Position numbers and translations under genes: made by a program. From Marinobacterium rhizophilum (GTDB taxonomy: Bacteria > Pseudomonadota > Gammaproteobacteria > Pseudomonadales > Balneatricaceae): a DNA stretch of 64,000 nt. Positions 35,224-45,800 of this stretch are shown here, in pieces. The notes below the pieces were generated by a model. The model ran no database searches. It saw nothing but the letters and a program-made list of their open reading frames with translations, and was not told where the DNA came from. Position 1 is the first letter of the stretch; the number at the start of each line of letters is the position of its first letter. Where the stretch lies: positions 2,046,001 to 2,110,000 of the forward strand of contig NZ_CP073347.1 in NCBI RefSeq assembly GCF_024397915.1, written 5' to 3'.

Positions 35224-35514
35224 ATGCGCTGGTTGCTGATCGGCCCCATCCGCGTCTACCAGTTGGTCATCAGCCCGCTGATCGGACCTCGCTGCCGGTT
35301 TTATCCCACCTGTTCCAGCTACGGCATCGAAGCCATTCAACTGCATGGCCCGGCCAAGGGCGGCTGGCTTGCACTCAAGCGCATCGCCAAGTGTCATCCG
35401 CTACACCCCGGCGGCATCGATCTTGTGCCGCAATGCTGTGCCACAACAACGCCCGAGCACGGCGCCGCAGTTACCACCCAGAGCCCCGACAGCACGACCA
35501 GGAACCTCCCCTAA
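35224..35514 (+). CDS. yidD: Membrane protein insertion efficiency factor YidD
   Basis: The protein has 96 residues. The family core IRVYQLVISPLIGPRCRFYP, then TCSSYGIEAIQLHG and CHPLHPGGIDLVP, is complete; a Thr/Ser-rich tail follows. YidD assists YidC insertion of membrane proteins. It usually sits between rnpA and yidC at the chromosomal origin; here it is between mqo and the SLC5-STAC gene, so it is either a relocated gene or a second copy. Confidence 0.95.
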   Translation: MRWLLIGPIRVYQLVISPLIGPRCRFYPTCSSYGIEAIQLHGPAKGGWLALKRIAKCHPLHPGGIDLVPQCCATTTPEHGAAVTTQSPDSTTRNLP

Positions 35515-35643
35515 GCACGTAATTTCAGTCACTTAAGTAGCATTGATAGGCGAATTACCCGGCCCGCCCGATTGACCCCATCCCCTGCAGCAACTATTAA
35601 ATAGATACTCCAATACCGCGCTGACCACAGGTAACCGACCTCC

Positions 35644-37851
35644 ATGTTTTCTCCAACCACTGTCACCCTTGTGGTGCTGCTCTACATGGGCATCCTGTTC
35701 AGCATCGCGCAATGGGTGGAAAAACGCGCCGAACGCAACGGACAGGCCAAGCACGGCCCCTGGGTCTACTCGCTCTCCCTTGCGGTCTACGCCACCTCCT
35801 GGACCTTCTACGGCAGCGTGGGCCTGGCAAGCCACTCGGGGCTGCTGTTTGTGGGTATCTACGCCGGCGCCCTGATCGCCATCGCCTGCTGGTGGCTTAT
35901 CCTGCGCCCCATGGTCGCCGCCAAGGAAACCTTCCATATCACCAGCATCGCCGACTTTATTTCCACCCGCTACAACCGCTCCCAGACCATCGCCGCGGCC
36001 GTGACCCTGATCGCCCTGATCGGCGCCCTGCCCTATATATCGCTGCAACTCGAAGCGATCATCAGCTCCTTCAACCTGATTACTTCCGGCAACAACCCGG
36101 GTGTCGGCGGCTTTACCGGCCTGATGGTCACGCTGGTCATGATCGCGTTCACCATCCTGTTTGGCGCCCGCCGGCTGGACCCCACCGAACGTCACCCCGG
36201 CATGATTACGGTGCTGGCGGTCGAGTGCGTGGTCAAGCTCGTCGCCTTTGTTGCCATCGGCGCCTTCGTCACAGTGACGGTGTTCGGCGGCCTGTCACCA
36301 CTGATCGAGCGCCTGACCGAAGGCGACCTGCGCCACCTCACCCGCATCAGCAGTTACCAGGGTGACGATCTCACCTGGCTGACCTTTATCGTCCTGAGTT
36401 TCGCCGGCGTCCAGCTCCTGCCGCGCCAATTCCATGTCGCGGTGGTGGAGAACTCGGACCAGCAACATATCAAGACCGCCATGTGGCTGTTCCCGCTTTA
36501 TCTGATTCTGATAAACCTGTTCGTTCTGCCCATCGCCGGCGCCGGCCTGATCAGCGACCTGCCACTGGGCATGGCCGACTTCTATGTCCTGCTGATCCCG
36601 CAACAGGCCGGGGAGCAGGCGCTGACGCTGCTGGTGTTTATCGGCGGCTTCTCGGCCGCCACGGCCATGGTACTGGTGACCACCATGACCCTGGCCACCA
36701 TGGCATCAAACCACCTGCTGCTGCCCCTGTTCGAGCGCACGCCGAGCCTCAGACGTGCACGGGGCTCGCTGCTGCAGGTACGCTGGGTACTGATCGCCCT
36801 GATCCTCACCTGCGCCTACAGCTTTGCCGTCGAGTTCGCCGACTCCTACCTGCTGGTCACCATCGGCCTGCTGTCTTTTGCCGCCGTACTGCAGTTCGCC
36901 CCGGCCCTCTTTGGCGGCCTGTTCTGGCAGCGCGGCAACAGCGCGGGCGCACTGGCGGGCCTGTGTGGCGGCTTCCTGGTCTGGTGCTACACCCTGGCGC
37001 TGCCGACCTTTATTCGCCAGGGCTGGTATGAGCCCAGCCTGCTTACCGAGGGACCCTGGGGGCTGGCACTGCTGCGACCGGAGGCCCTGCTGGGCATCGA
37101 GGGCCTGCCAAGCCTGACCCACAGCGTCGCCTGGTCGATGCTGATCAACATCGGCGCCTATGTGCTGGGCTCCCTGCTGTACAGCCCTGGCAAGGGTGAA
37201 CGCACCCTGACCAGCGATTTCCTCGCCGCCATGCTGCCGCAGCAACACCACAGCCGCGCCCGCCATACCGGGCTGCATGCCTACATCGAGCTGGAGCCCA
37301 AAGTGGCCGAGGCCCGCAGCCTGCTGGCCAAATACCTGAGCAGCGACAAGGCCGACGCCGCCGTGCACAACCTGATGACGGACCTTCAGGTGCTGGACAA
37401 GCCCCATATCACCATCATCGAGCTGGTGGAATTTCACCGCACACTGGAACATATTCTAGCCGGGGCCATCGGCGCCGCCAGCGCCCACAGCGCCCTGGAT
37501 GCGTCGATACACTACAGCGACCGTGAAGCCGCCGACCTGAAAGCCCTGTACAGCCACATCGTCAACGAGCTCAACGGATCACACCTGAGCGCCGCCGCAC
37601 TCAAGGGCCCCAGCGCGGCAGCCAAGGGCTCGGCGGATCACTATGGCATGGTGAGCGAACTGCAACGCAATATCGAGAAACTCGAACAGCGGATCAAGCA
37701 GCAGAAAAACGAGATAGCCCAGCTGGAAACGAAGCTCGAAGAGCGCTATACGGACATTTTCCGCTACCGCATCGATGCCCAAAAACTGTTGCAGGAAAAC
37801 GAACTGCTGCGCAAGGAACTGGGCGCCCTGCGAACCGAGGACCCACTCTAG
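35644..37851 (+). CDS. SLC5-like transporter domain with STAC domain and coiled coil, CbrA-like without kinase
   Basis: The protein has 735 residues. Residues about 5-510 form a sodium:solute-symporter domain of some 13 membrane helices (YATSWTFYGSVGLASHSG; PGMITVLAVECVVKL). A STAC domain follows (about 540-630, with AGAIGAASAHSALDAS, very close to the equivalent CbrA segment), as in sensor kinases such as CbrA. Instead of PAS, histidine-kinase or receiver domains, the chain ends in a long charged coiled coil (about 660-735). It may therefore transport or sense a solute and signal through a partner. No kinase or CbrB-like regulator is adjacent. Confidence 0.85.
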   Translation: MFSPTTVTLVVLLYMGILFSIAQWVEKRAERNGQAKHGPWVYSLSLAVYATSWTFYGSVGLASHSGLLFVGIYAGALIAIACWWLILRPMVAAKETFHITSIADFISTRYNRSQTIAAAVTLIALIGALPYISLQLEAIISSFNLITSGNNPGVGGFTGLMVTLVMIAFTILFGARRLDPTERHPGMITVLAVECVVKLVAFVAIGAFVTVTVFGGLSPLIERLTEGDLRHLTRISSYQGDDLTWLTFIVLSFAGVQLLPRQFHVAVVENSDQQHIKTAMWLFPLYLILINLFVLPIAGAGLISDLPLGMADFYVLLIPQQAGEQALTLLVFIGGFSAATAMVLVTTMTLATMASNHLLLPLFERTPSLRRARGSLLQVRWVLIALILTCAYSFAVEFADSYLLVTIGLLSFAAVLQFAPALFGGLFWQRGNSAGALAGLCGGFLVWCYTLALPTFIRQGWYEPSLLTEGPWGLALLRPEALLGIEGLPSLTHSVAWSMLINIGAYVLGSLLYSPGKGERTLTSDFLAAMLPQQHHSRARHTGLHAYIELEPKVAEARSLLAKYLSSDKADAAVHNLMTDLQVLDKPHITIIELVEFHRTLEHILAGAIGAASAHSALDASIHYSDREAADLKALYSHIVNELNGSHLSAAALKGPSAAAKGSADHYGMVSELQRNIEKLEQRIKQQKNEIAQLETKLEERYTDIFRYRIDAQKLLQENELLRKELGALRTEDPL

Positions 37852-37893
37852 CAACCAGCCGGCCGCGCTTATCCTGCAAAAGGCCCATAACGC

Positions 37894-37920
37894 AAAAGAC
37901 CGCCCCAGGGGCGGTCTTTT
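37894..37920. terminator. Bidirectional terminator
   Basis: A 13-base stem AAAAGACCGCCCC/GGGGCGGTCTTTT around a single A gives T-tracts on both strands. It lies between the convergent SLC5-STAC and mscS genes. Confidence 0.93.
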
Positions 37921-37965
37921 GCTGTAACAGGCGCCAGACTCAGGGGCTGGCGCCGGACCCAGCCG

Positions 37966-38796
37966 TTATGCGCCGGGGGTCTGTGCATCGTCCCGGTGCC
38001 AGTGAACATCCATCTGCGGAAACGGAATGCTGATGCCCTCTTCGTCCAGGCGCAGCTTCACTTTTTCGGTGGTGTCCCACAGCACTGGCCAGTAATCAGC
38101 ACTCTTGACCCAGGGGCGCACATTGAAGTTCACGCTGCTGTCGGCCAATGCCGCCACCGCTATCACCGGTGCAGGCTCCGCCAGCACACGCTCGTCCGCC
38201 GCCAGAATTTCGCCGAAAATGCGCTTGGCCTTCAGCAGGTCGGCGTCATAACCAATGCCGAACACCATGTCGACCCGGCGCGTGGCGCGCTTGGAGTAAT
38301 TGACAATCACGCCACCATAGATACCGCCATTGGGTACCACGACTTCGCGGTTATCGCCGGTGCGCATGATGGTGCTGAAGATGGAGATATGCTCAACGAT
38401 GCCGGAAACGCCACCGGCCTCGACGAAGTCCCCTTCCTTGAACGGGCGGAACACGATCAGCAGTACACCGGCCGCAAAGTTTTTCAGCGAATCCTGCAGC
38501 GCCAGGCCCACCGCCAGACCGGCCGCACCCACCACCGCGATCAGCGAGGTGGTATCCACGCCAAGCTGATCCACGGCCGCCACGATCACGAACAGCAGCA
38601 ACAGGACATTGATGATGGAGCAAATAAAGTTGATCAGCATCTGATCGACCTTGGCCTTTTGCAGAATCCGTTGCAGCAGATTCACAACGAGCCTGATCAG
38701 CCCCCGCCCCACCAGGAAGATGGCCAGGGCGAAAAATATATTGATCGCCCAGGGCACCGCATAGGCGTCGATATAGTCTGCGTAAAACGTATCCAT
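37966..38796 (-). CDS. Small-conductance mechanosensitive channel, MscS family
   Basis: The protein has 276 residues from ATG 38796; the longer frame to 38931 reads poorly and AGGGGAC precedes this ATG. Three membrane helices, the third being the pore-lining glycine/alanine-rich helix VVGAAGLAVGLALQDSLKNFAAG, are followed by the beta domain (VVVPNGGIYGGVIVNYS) and the alpha/beta cytoplasmic cage. Length and order match E. coli MscS (286). It opens under membrane tension and releases solutes after hypo-osmotic shock. Confidence 0.95.
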   Translation of the reverse strand: MDTFYADYIDAYAVPWAINIFFALAIFLVGRGLIRLVVNLLQRILQKAKVDQMLINFICSIINVLLLLFVIVAAVDQLGVDTTSLIAVVGAAGLAVGLALQDSLKNFAAGVLLIVFRPFKEGDFVEAGGVSGIVEHISIFSTIMRTGDNREVVVPNGGIYGGVIVNYSKRATRRVDMVFGIGYDADLLKAKRIFGEILAADERVLAEPAPVIAVAALADSSVNFNVRPWVKSADYWPVLWDTTEKVKLRLDEEGISIPFPQMDVHWHRDDAQTPGA

Positions 38797-39129
38797 ACAC
38801 TTGTCCCCTAATGTGAAAAAACAGCGCATCCCGTTGCAGCTACCCGCAGGCACCGGTACAGAACCCGTACTGTCGGGTTCACGCGACAACCTGAAGCAGC
38901 GGTGTAGCAAAATGACGCCCGATGGCGACATAGGATAATAAAATCCAGCATGATCGCAACCGTTGTGACGTTATGGGGTTTCAGGATTTTTTTTCGGAAC
39001 TATAATCAGGAACCTTGGATCACGCTTATACCTCGAATAGCCCAGCGCTGCGCCGCACCGGCAGCGTCCACTCAAGCCCGCCCCCCTGGCAGGCGACCCG
39101 GCAACCAAGGACAACGACGCTCAAACTCA
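38797..39129. other. Divergent control region between mscS and the ygiM-like gene
   Basis: This 333-base gap carries TATAAT at 39001-39006 for the plus-strand gene, about 124 bases before its ATG, with no good -35. On the minus strand TTGCGA and TATCCT, 16 bases apart near 38930-38960, could serve mscS. No ORF or stable RNA was seen. Confidence 0.45.
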
Positions 39130-39735
39130 ATGACTATACTCCCGGACTCACAGACCCCAATACGACTCGCCACTGGCCTCATTCTGCTTGCCTCCCTTAG
39201 CCTGCAACCGGTTTACGCTCAACCGGGGCATGTTGCCGATGACGTTTACACCTTTTACCACAGCGGCCCAAGCAACCAGTACCGTATCGCCGGGCGCATC
39301 CGCAGCGGCGATGCCGTGGACATTATCAAGCGCGATGCCAGCACCGGCTATGTCCAGGTCAAACTGGAAAACGGCCGCTCCGGCTGGCTGCCGGGAGACC
39401 AGATCACCGAAGGCCCCAGCACCCTGGCGCGCCTGCCGGAACTGCAGGCCGCGCTGAGCGAAAAAAGCGCCACGACCCTGACCCAGGCCGACGAGATTAC
39501 CCGGCTGCGTGCGGAACTCACGGATCTCAAAGCCAGCAACCAGTCCTACGACGACGAGCGTGAAGCGCTGAATCGCCAGATCAGGGACCTGAACAACCAG
39601 ATCGAAAACATGGACGACAGCAACCTGATGCGCTGGCTGACCCACGGCGGCCTGGTGGCGCTCGGCGGCGTGCTGCTCGGGCTGCTGATCCCCTACTTTC
39701 CCAAACGCCGCAAGCGCAGCAACGACTGGTTCTGA
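39130..39735 (+). CDS. SH3-and-anchor domain protein, YgiM-like
   Basis: The protein has 201 residues from ATG 39130. A signal peptide (to about VYAQ, residue 31) precedes a bacterial SH3 domain (about 38-95: VYTFYHSGPSNQYRIAGRI; GRSGWLPGDQI). A coiled coil (108-165) leads to a C-terminal membrane helix (about 170-192) and a basic tail. This is the TIGR04211/YgiM architecture: a periplasmic SH3 domain held to the inner membrane from its C-terminus. The ligand is unknown; peptidoglycan is likely. Confidence 0.88.
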   Translation: MTILPDSQTPIRLATGLILLASLSLQPVYAQPGHVADDVYTFYHSGPSNQYRIAGRIRSGDAVDIIKRDASTGYVQVKLENGRSGWLPGDQITEGPSTLARLPELQAALSEKSATTLTQADEITRLRAELTDLKASNQSYDDEREALNRQIRDLNNQIENMDDSNLMRWLTHGGLVALGGVLLGLLIPYFPKRRKRSNDWF

Positions 39736-39893
39736 GCCAGGGCGCGACGACCGATAGCGACAGGCACGCAAGTGACTGTCGCCATCCAGCGTCATTTTTG
39801 GGCCGCCGCATGCGTTTTTGATTGAATATTCATTAAAGGGCATAGATAATGCGACGCCTGAGCAATGCTTGATCAGCAGACAGTCGCCTTCAT

Positions 39894-40358
39894 ATGCAAC
39901 TCAATAAGCAGACCGACTACGCCATTCGCGTACTCATCTATCTAGCCACCGCCCCTCGGAGCAAACTCTGCACCGTCGCTCAGATGGCGTCTGCTCTGGA
40001 TATCTCATCCAATAACCTGGCCAAGATCGTCAACCGCTTTGCCGCCCAGGGCCTGATCACCACGGTGCGCGGCCGCCACGGCGGCATGATGATCAATACC
40101 CAGACGCTGGATTACCGCATGGGCGATCTGGTGGCCTCATTCGAATCCGATACCGAACTGGCGCGCTGCGAACAGCCCGCCTGCGTCCTGTCGACGCAGT
40201 GTCGCTGGCGCCAGATACTGGCCGCCTCGCTGGCGCACATGCTTGAGCACATGAACCAGTACCGGCTGCGCGACCTGCTGCACGACAGCGACTGGCTCGA
40301 GCAGGTACTGCAACTGTCTCCCCTGCCCCCGCAAGACACCAGCCCGGCCGGCTCATAG
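39894..40358 (+). CDS. Rrf2-family iron-sulfur regulator, NsrR-type
   Basis: The protein has 154 residues. A winged helix-turn-helix fills residues 1-80. Three cysteines at 92, 97 and 103 (C-x4-C-x5-C) match E. coli NsrR (91, 96, 102) rather than IscR, so it probably binds an Fe-S cluster and senses nitric oxide. A palindrome TGAATATTCA at 39823-39832 lies in the upstream region but is not the full NsrR consensus. A glutaredoxin gene follows on the same strand; no flavohaemoglobin gene is present in the window. Confidence 0.85.
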   Translation: MQLNKQTDYAIRVLIYLATAPRSKLCTVAQMASALDISSNNLAKIVNRFAAQGLITTVRGRHGGMMINTQTLDYRMGDLVASFESDTELARCEQPACVLSTQCRWRQILAASLAHMLEHMNQYRLRDLLHDSDWLEQVLQLSPLPPQDTSPAGS

Positions 40359-40486
40359 CCTGAGCCAATCAGTGCCATTGCCAGGCTCCATTGGCCGCCA
40401 CACCCGCCTGCGTGTTCCACTTGGCTGCATATCAATCCGGCAGCGTCTGGCCGTTGATCAGGCACAGCCATCGACAGGAGAGCACC

Positions 40487-40729
40487 ATGGAACGCATCAC
40501 CATTTTCGGACGTGAAGGTTGCGGTTACTGCAGCCGGGCCAAGGCCCTGTGCGAGATTAAATCCCTCAACTATCGCTACATCGATATTCAGCGCGAAGGG
40601 ATCAGCAAGGCCGACCTGGAAAAGACCATTGGCAAGCCCGTCGTCACGGTTCCGCAGATTTTCCATGGCAAGACGCATATCGGCGGCTACACTGAATTTG
40701 CACGCCTGCTGGAACAGACCCCTGCCTGA
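40487..40729 (+). CDS. Glutaredoxin-like protein
   Basis: The protein has 80 residues from ATG 40487, after a good AGGAG. The dithiol active site is CGYC (12-15); the cis-proline loop is TVPQIF and the glutathione-binding GGYTEF follows. It reduces disulfides with glutathione in the cytoplasm. It lies 128 bases after the NsrR-type gene; a shared transcript is possible but not shown. Confidence 0.93.
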   Translation: MERITIFGREGCGYCSRAKALCEIKSLNYRYIDIQREGISKADLEKTIGKPVVTVPQIFHGKTHIGGYTEFARLLEQTPA

Positions 40730-40862
40730 GATCAGTGAGATCGGCGGCATCCAGGCTGTCATAGTGGGCGCATAACTGGTACAAAGGGTACATGCTGTTC
40801 GGGCACGGGCCCGGGCACAGGTGCTGACTCACAGCACAGGACGTCTGAAACGGAGGCATGCC

Positions 40863-40997
40863 ATGCTCACACTGACGATTATCGCGTTACTTGCAGGTGG
40901 CCTGATACTGCTGACAACAACCGCCCAACACCGCTCCAGGCCGGAACCCCAACTGATCCCGATCCGCGTGCGTGAAAACCGCCGCCCCCGGCGCTAA
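40863..40997 (+). CDS. 44-residue single-pass membrane peptide
   Basis: A strong GGAGG sits six bases before ATG 40863. The peptide has one hydrophobic helix (residues 2-19, TLTIIALLAGGLILLTT) and a basic, proline-rich tail with many arginines (ending RENRRPRR). That gives an N-out, C-in or periplasm-in topology typical of small regulatory membrane proteins. No family was recognised. The gene ends ten bases before the convergent recD stop. Confidence 0.6.
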   Translation: MLTLTIIALLAGGLILLTTTAQHRSRPEPQLIPIRVRENRRPRR

Positions 40998-41007
40998 GGC
41001 GCCAGCC

Positions 41008-42837
41008 TCAGCCCCAGAGCCGGCCAGCCAGTCCGCTGGCCCGCTGCGTACGCCGCGCGATAACCCGCTTTAACAGATAATCCGGTGCATAGAGCTCAAA
41101 GGTTTTGCGCGCCCGCGTAATCCCCGTATAGAGCAACTCCCGCGTCAGTACCGGCGCATCCTCCCCAGGCAGCAGCAGCAGCGTCTGATCGAACTCCGAA
41201 CCCTGCGATTTGTGTACCGTCATGGCATAGACCGTTTCATGTTCGGGCATGCGGCTGGGCAACAGCGCACGGGCAGTCCCGCCCTGGTCGAACCAGACCC
41301 GCAGCTCGCCTTCGGCATTCGGCATGGCGATACCTATATCACCGTTGAACAGTTCCAGCGCCCCATCGTTGCGGGTGACGATGACCGGCCGCCCGGCATA
41401 CCAGTGCCCCTGCGGCGTTATCAGCCCGGCATTGGCCAGCGCCTGCTCAATACGCTCGTTCAGCCCTGTCACGCCGTAGGGGCCGTTGCGCAGCGCACAT
41501 AGCAGCTGAAAGCGACCAAAGGCCGCCAGCACCCGCTCGGCCGACGCCCCGGCAGCGAGCAGCTGCAGATAGGCCCGATATCCCTCCACACAGCGGCCGA
41601 TCAGTACTTGGAAGCCGGCACTGTCCAGGCTGTGCCAGGCGATATCGGCAAAGCCCTCGCGCCACAGCGCCTGAAACTGCGCTTCATCCCCCAGGTTCAC
41701 CGCCCGCGCCAGCCGGCCGATGCCACTGTCAGCACCAAAGCGATAGCTGGTACGCAGTTGCGCCAGAGAGTCGGCGATAGGTTTGGCATCTGGCGATTGC
41801 AGCACGGCACTATCGAGCCCGCAGGCCTGGGCCAGGTAGTCCGCCTGCGCCTGGCCGTACCCCAGTTCACCGGACCAGCTGCAGATATCCCCCAGCACAC
41901 TGCCCGCTTCCACCGAGGCCAGCTGGTCACGATCACCGATCAGAATCAGCCGGGCGCCTTGCGGTAACGCCGCCAGCAGCCGCGCCATCATGGGCAGATC
42001 CACCATCGAGGCTTCGTCCACGACCAGCAGGTCCAGATGCAGCGGATTCCCGGCATGGTGACGAAAGCCTCGACTGCCCGGGCGCACACCCAGCAGCCGG
42101 TGCAGGGTAGACGCCTCCTGCGGAATCAGGCGCGCGATCTCGGGCGCAAGGTCCAGGCCTCCCCGCGCCGCTGAAATCGACTCCGCCATGCGCGCCGCCG
42201 CCTTGCCGGTGGGGGCTGCCAGGCGAATGCGCGGACGGCTCCCCAGCGCCAGTTGCTGCTCGATATAGAGCGCCAGCAACTTGATTACCGTGGTCGTCTT
42301 GCCGGTACCGGGCCCGCCACTGATGACACCCAGGCGCCGGTTCACCACCGCCGCCGCCGCCACCTTTTGCCAGTCAGGCTGCGCACCGGCATCCCCGAAC
42401 AGTCGCTGCAGAGACGGCTTTAGCCTGGCAGGATCAACACCCAGCGGCTCACTGCGCTGTAACAGAAAGCTCGCCACATCACACTCGAAACGCCAGTAAC
42501 GCTGCAAGTAGAGCCTATCCAGGTCCAGCACCAGTGGCGTCAGGCGCTCCCCGCCGGACAGCACTTCCCCGCCCGTCGTCACATCCGGCGTACCGCTGAA
42601 CCAGGGCCGCAGCTGCTCCCCCAGCGGCGGGGCAAGACTGCGCAGCAGGTCCGGTACCGCCGCCAGCGGCAGGCAGACATTGCCGCGACCCAGCTCAAAA
42701 CTGGTCAGTGCCGCCAGCAGCAGCAGGCTGGGATCCTGGCACTGGCCGGTCTGATGCAAAAAGCGCGCGAACTGAACATCCAGGGCGCGCAGACCGCCTG
42801 GCATCACCGCCTGCTGTAACAGCTGGAGTACCTGCAT
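41008..42837 (-). CDS. recD: Exodeoxyribonuclease V alpha subunit RecD
   Basis: The protein has 609 residues, normal length. Walker A GGPGTGKT at 174-181, DEASMVDLPMM (motif II) and a late VHKSQGSEFDQTLLLLP motif mark the 5'-3' SF1B helicase. It is the fast motor of RecBCD, which processes double-strand ends and regulates Chi recognition. It starts three bases after recB stops. Confidence 0.96.
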   Translation of the reverse strand: MQVLQLLQQAVMPGGLRALDVQFARFLHQTGQCQDPSLLLLAALTSFELGRGNVCLPLAAVPDLLRSLAPPLGEQLRPWFSGTPDVTTGGEVLSGGERLTPLVLDLDRLYLQRYWRFECDVASFLLQRSEPLGVDPARLKPSLQRLFGDAGAQPDWQKVAAAAVVNRRLGVISGGPGTGKTTTVIKLLALYIEQQLALGSRPRIRLAAPTGKAAARMAESISAARGGLDLAPEIARLIPQEASTLHRLLGVRPGSRGFRHHAGNPLHLDLLVVDEASMVDLPMMARLLAALPQGARLILIGDRDQLASVEAGSVLGDICSWSGELGYGQAQADYLAQACGLDSAVLQSPDAKPIADSLAQLRTSYRFGADSGIGRLARAVNLGDEAQFQALWREGFADIAWHSLDSAGFQVLIGRCVEGYRAYLQLLAAGASAERVLAAFGRFQLLCALRNGPYGVTGLNERIEQALANAGLITPQGHWYAGRPVIVTRNDGALELFNGDIGIAMPNAEGELRVWFDQGGTARALLPSRMPEHETVYAMTVHKSQGSEFDQTLLLLPGEDAPVLTRELLYTGITRARKTFELYAPDYLLKRVIARRTQRASGLAGRLWG

Positions 42838-42840
42838 GCG

Positions 42841-45800
42841 TCAGCCCTCCACCGGCAGGGGCTGACCGTCAAACAGCCGGTCCAGCGCCTCGACCAGGGC
42901 CCTGGCGGGCCGGCGATGAAATACACCCGGGCGTTCCTTGTCACCGGCCCGCATGCCACGCAGGAACAGGTAGAACGCGCCCCCCATATGGGTATCGTAA
43001 TCGTAGTCCGGCAGACGCTGGCGCAGCAGCCGGTGCAACGCCAGGGTGTAGAGCTGGTACTGCAGATCGTAACGGTGCTCCAGCATGGCGCTCTCCAGTG
43101 CGGTCCGGGCATAGGAGTCCGTCTCCTGCCCGAGGTGGTTGGATTTGTAGTCGGCGATGTAATAGCGCCCGTCGACACGGAATACCAGGTCGACAAACCC
43201 CTTCAGCATGCCCTGCACGCGATCGAACTGCAGCAAACCGGCCTTGGCCGAAAGCGCATCGCCCTCGGCCAGCAGCCGGTTCAGGGCACGGCAATCAAGC
43301 CCCGCCACCGGCAGCATGAATTCCAGCTCTACCAGCCGGTCAGCCGCCGGGACGCAGCGCAAGCACAGGCCGCTGTCATCCAGCGGGGCATCCAGCACAT
43401 CGGCCACCAGCTGTTCCAGCACCGGCTGCCAGAGAGCATCGTAACCTTCGAGCTGCAGGCGCTCCTGCACCACCTGCGCCAGGCCGCTGTCACGCGCTGC
43501 TGGAAAATCCAGCTGCTCGAACAGCCCATGCAGGAAGGTCCCGGCCCGCGCCCCCTTGGGAAAGCTGAAGATATCCGCCTGCGGCACCGCCGCTGTCGGC
43601 ATATCCGCTTCCGCAACGACCTCAAGATCGAGCCCCGGCAGCTCATTCAGGGTGCGCCCATGGCCATGGCTACTGAGCCCCGAGTAGCTGGCAATACGCC
43701 AGTCACGGGCGATACGCCCACGAAAGGGCCGCGCCTGCAGCACAGCGGCTTCGTCCGCCTGCGGTGGCAAACTGTCTGTGTGCAACGGCGGCTCGGACAG
43801 CACGATGCCGGCCACCTGGGCATAGTCTTCGAGACATGCGCGCAGCGCCTCCGGTTTTTCGCCACGCAGCAACAGATACCCCAGGGCACTGCCCGCCAGT
43901 ACGCTTTTCTTGCCGGCACCGGATCTCAGGTCGGCAATCCCGAGGTAGCAGGCATGGACCGAGCGCGTCAGGGCCACGTACAGCAGGCGCAAATCCTCTG
44001 CCAGCCGTTCGGCATCGGCCTGCTCCAGGGCGTCCTGCCCGCCGCCAAGATCGAGCACGGTGCCATTGGCCTCGTCGTGATAAATCGCGGTGGAGGCGAC
44101 CCGGTGACTGACCGGGAATGGCAGCAGCACCACCGGATACTCCAGCCCCTTGGATTTGTGGATGGTCACCAGGGTGACGCGATTTCGATCACTTTCAAGG
44201 CGCAGCTGCTGTGCGGCACTGCCACCGTTGGGGTTCTGCAGGTGTTCACCAAACCAGCGCATCAGCCCCGGCATGCCATCCAGCTGCTGACTGGCTTCCT
44301 GCAACAGCTCAGCCAGGTGCAGCAAGTCGGTCAGGCGGCGCTCGCCGCCCGGCAACGCCAGCAGTGCCTGCGCCAGGTCACGCCGCTCAAGCAGCTGATG
44401 CACCGTCGCCAGCACGCCCAGGTTTTCCCAGCGCTGGTGGTAAGCCATGAACTCGGCCACCAGCGTTTCCCAGCAGCGCTCGTCTTCATTCAGGGCATTC
44501 AGCGCCACGGCATCCTGCAGCAAAAGCCCGCTGGCCAGCGCAGTACGCAAAAAGCGCTCCTGCTGCGGCTCCTGCACCGCCTGCAGTATGCGGTACAGGT
44601 CGACGGCCTCCTGGGTGCTGAAGACACTGTCTCGGCCCGACTGATATACCGAGGGGACATTGCGCCGCTGCAGTTCGCGCTGCACCGCCGCCGCCTCATA
44701 GCGATCGCGCACCAGTATTGCCAGGTCCGCCGCCTCCAGCGGGCGCTCGCCCAGGCACGCCTCGCCCGCCAGCAGGGTCACCACCTGGCTGGCACAGCTG
44801 GCGGCGAAATGCGCCAGGTAGTCGCCCTTGGCCATGGGATCGCCGGCCAGGTGCCAAAGCGTGAGCGCAGGCACCCGCTCGCCCCGCAGCCGCAGCGGCT
44901 TTTTATCCGCATGGGCCGCGGCACGGACCTCGACAAAGGGGATGTCCTCGTCGTAAATGAAGGGGGCGTCATGGCGTGCAAACAGGCGGTTGACCGCATC
45001 CACCATCGCCTGACCCGAGCGCCAGTTGGTCTCCAGCGTGTAATGATCGGCCACGGCCCGGCGAGCCTGGATATAGGTAAAGATATCGGCGCCACGAAAG
45101 GCATAGATCGCCTGCTTGGGGTCACCGATCATGAACAGGCCGCTTTGTGGAGCATCGGCATAGAGGGTGCTGAAAATGCGGTACTGCTGCGGGTCCGTGT
45201 CCTGAAACTCATCGATCAGCGCCACCGGATACTGCGCCCGGATGGCCAGCGCCAGGCGTTCACCGGCGCTGGATACCAGCGCCTTGTCGAGCCCGCTGAG
45301 CAGGTCATCGAAACCCTGCACCCGGCGCTGCTGCTTGTTGAGCGCCAGACGCCGGCGCACCTCGTGCAGCGCCTCGGTCAGCAACAGCTCGCGCAGCGGT
45401 GCCCAGCTCTCGCAAAGCACCTCCAGTTGCTCGAACAACGCATGCTCGGGAGTGACACCGTTCTTTTTGGTTTTGGCGCGCAACTGGCTCTGGCAAAAGC
45501 GCTGCAGGTTTTTCAGCACAACGCTGTCCGGCAGCACCTGGGACGAAGCGCAGTAGTCGTCGATACTGCCAAGCCAGCCAGGAATGGAGGCCTTGCGATA
45601 GCTGGTGCCATTCAGGTCCGCCGCCTGAACCAGCGCCAGCAGGTCGTCGCTGTTGTGGCGCCAGGCCTGCTTGAAGGCTGCAACCCGCAGGTCCTGTTCT
45701 TGCCAGAGCTCCAGCAGGCTCACGCCGGCCAGGTCCGGCAGCAGCCGCAGGCCATCGGTCGCCAGGTGGGGACGAATATCCTTGAGCAAGCGGGCCGGCT

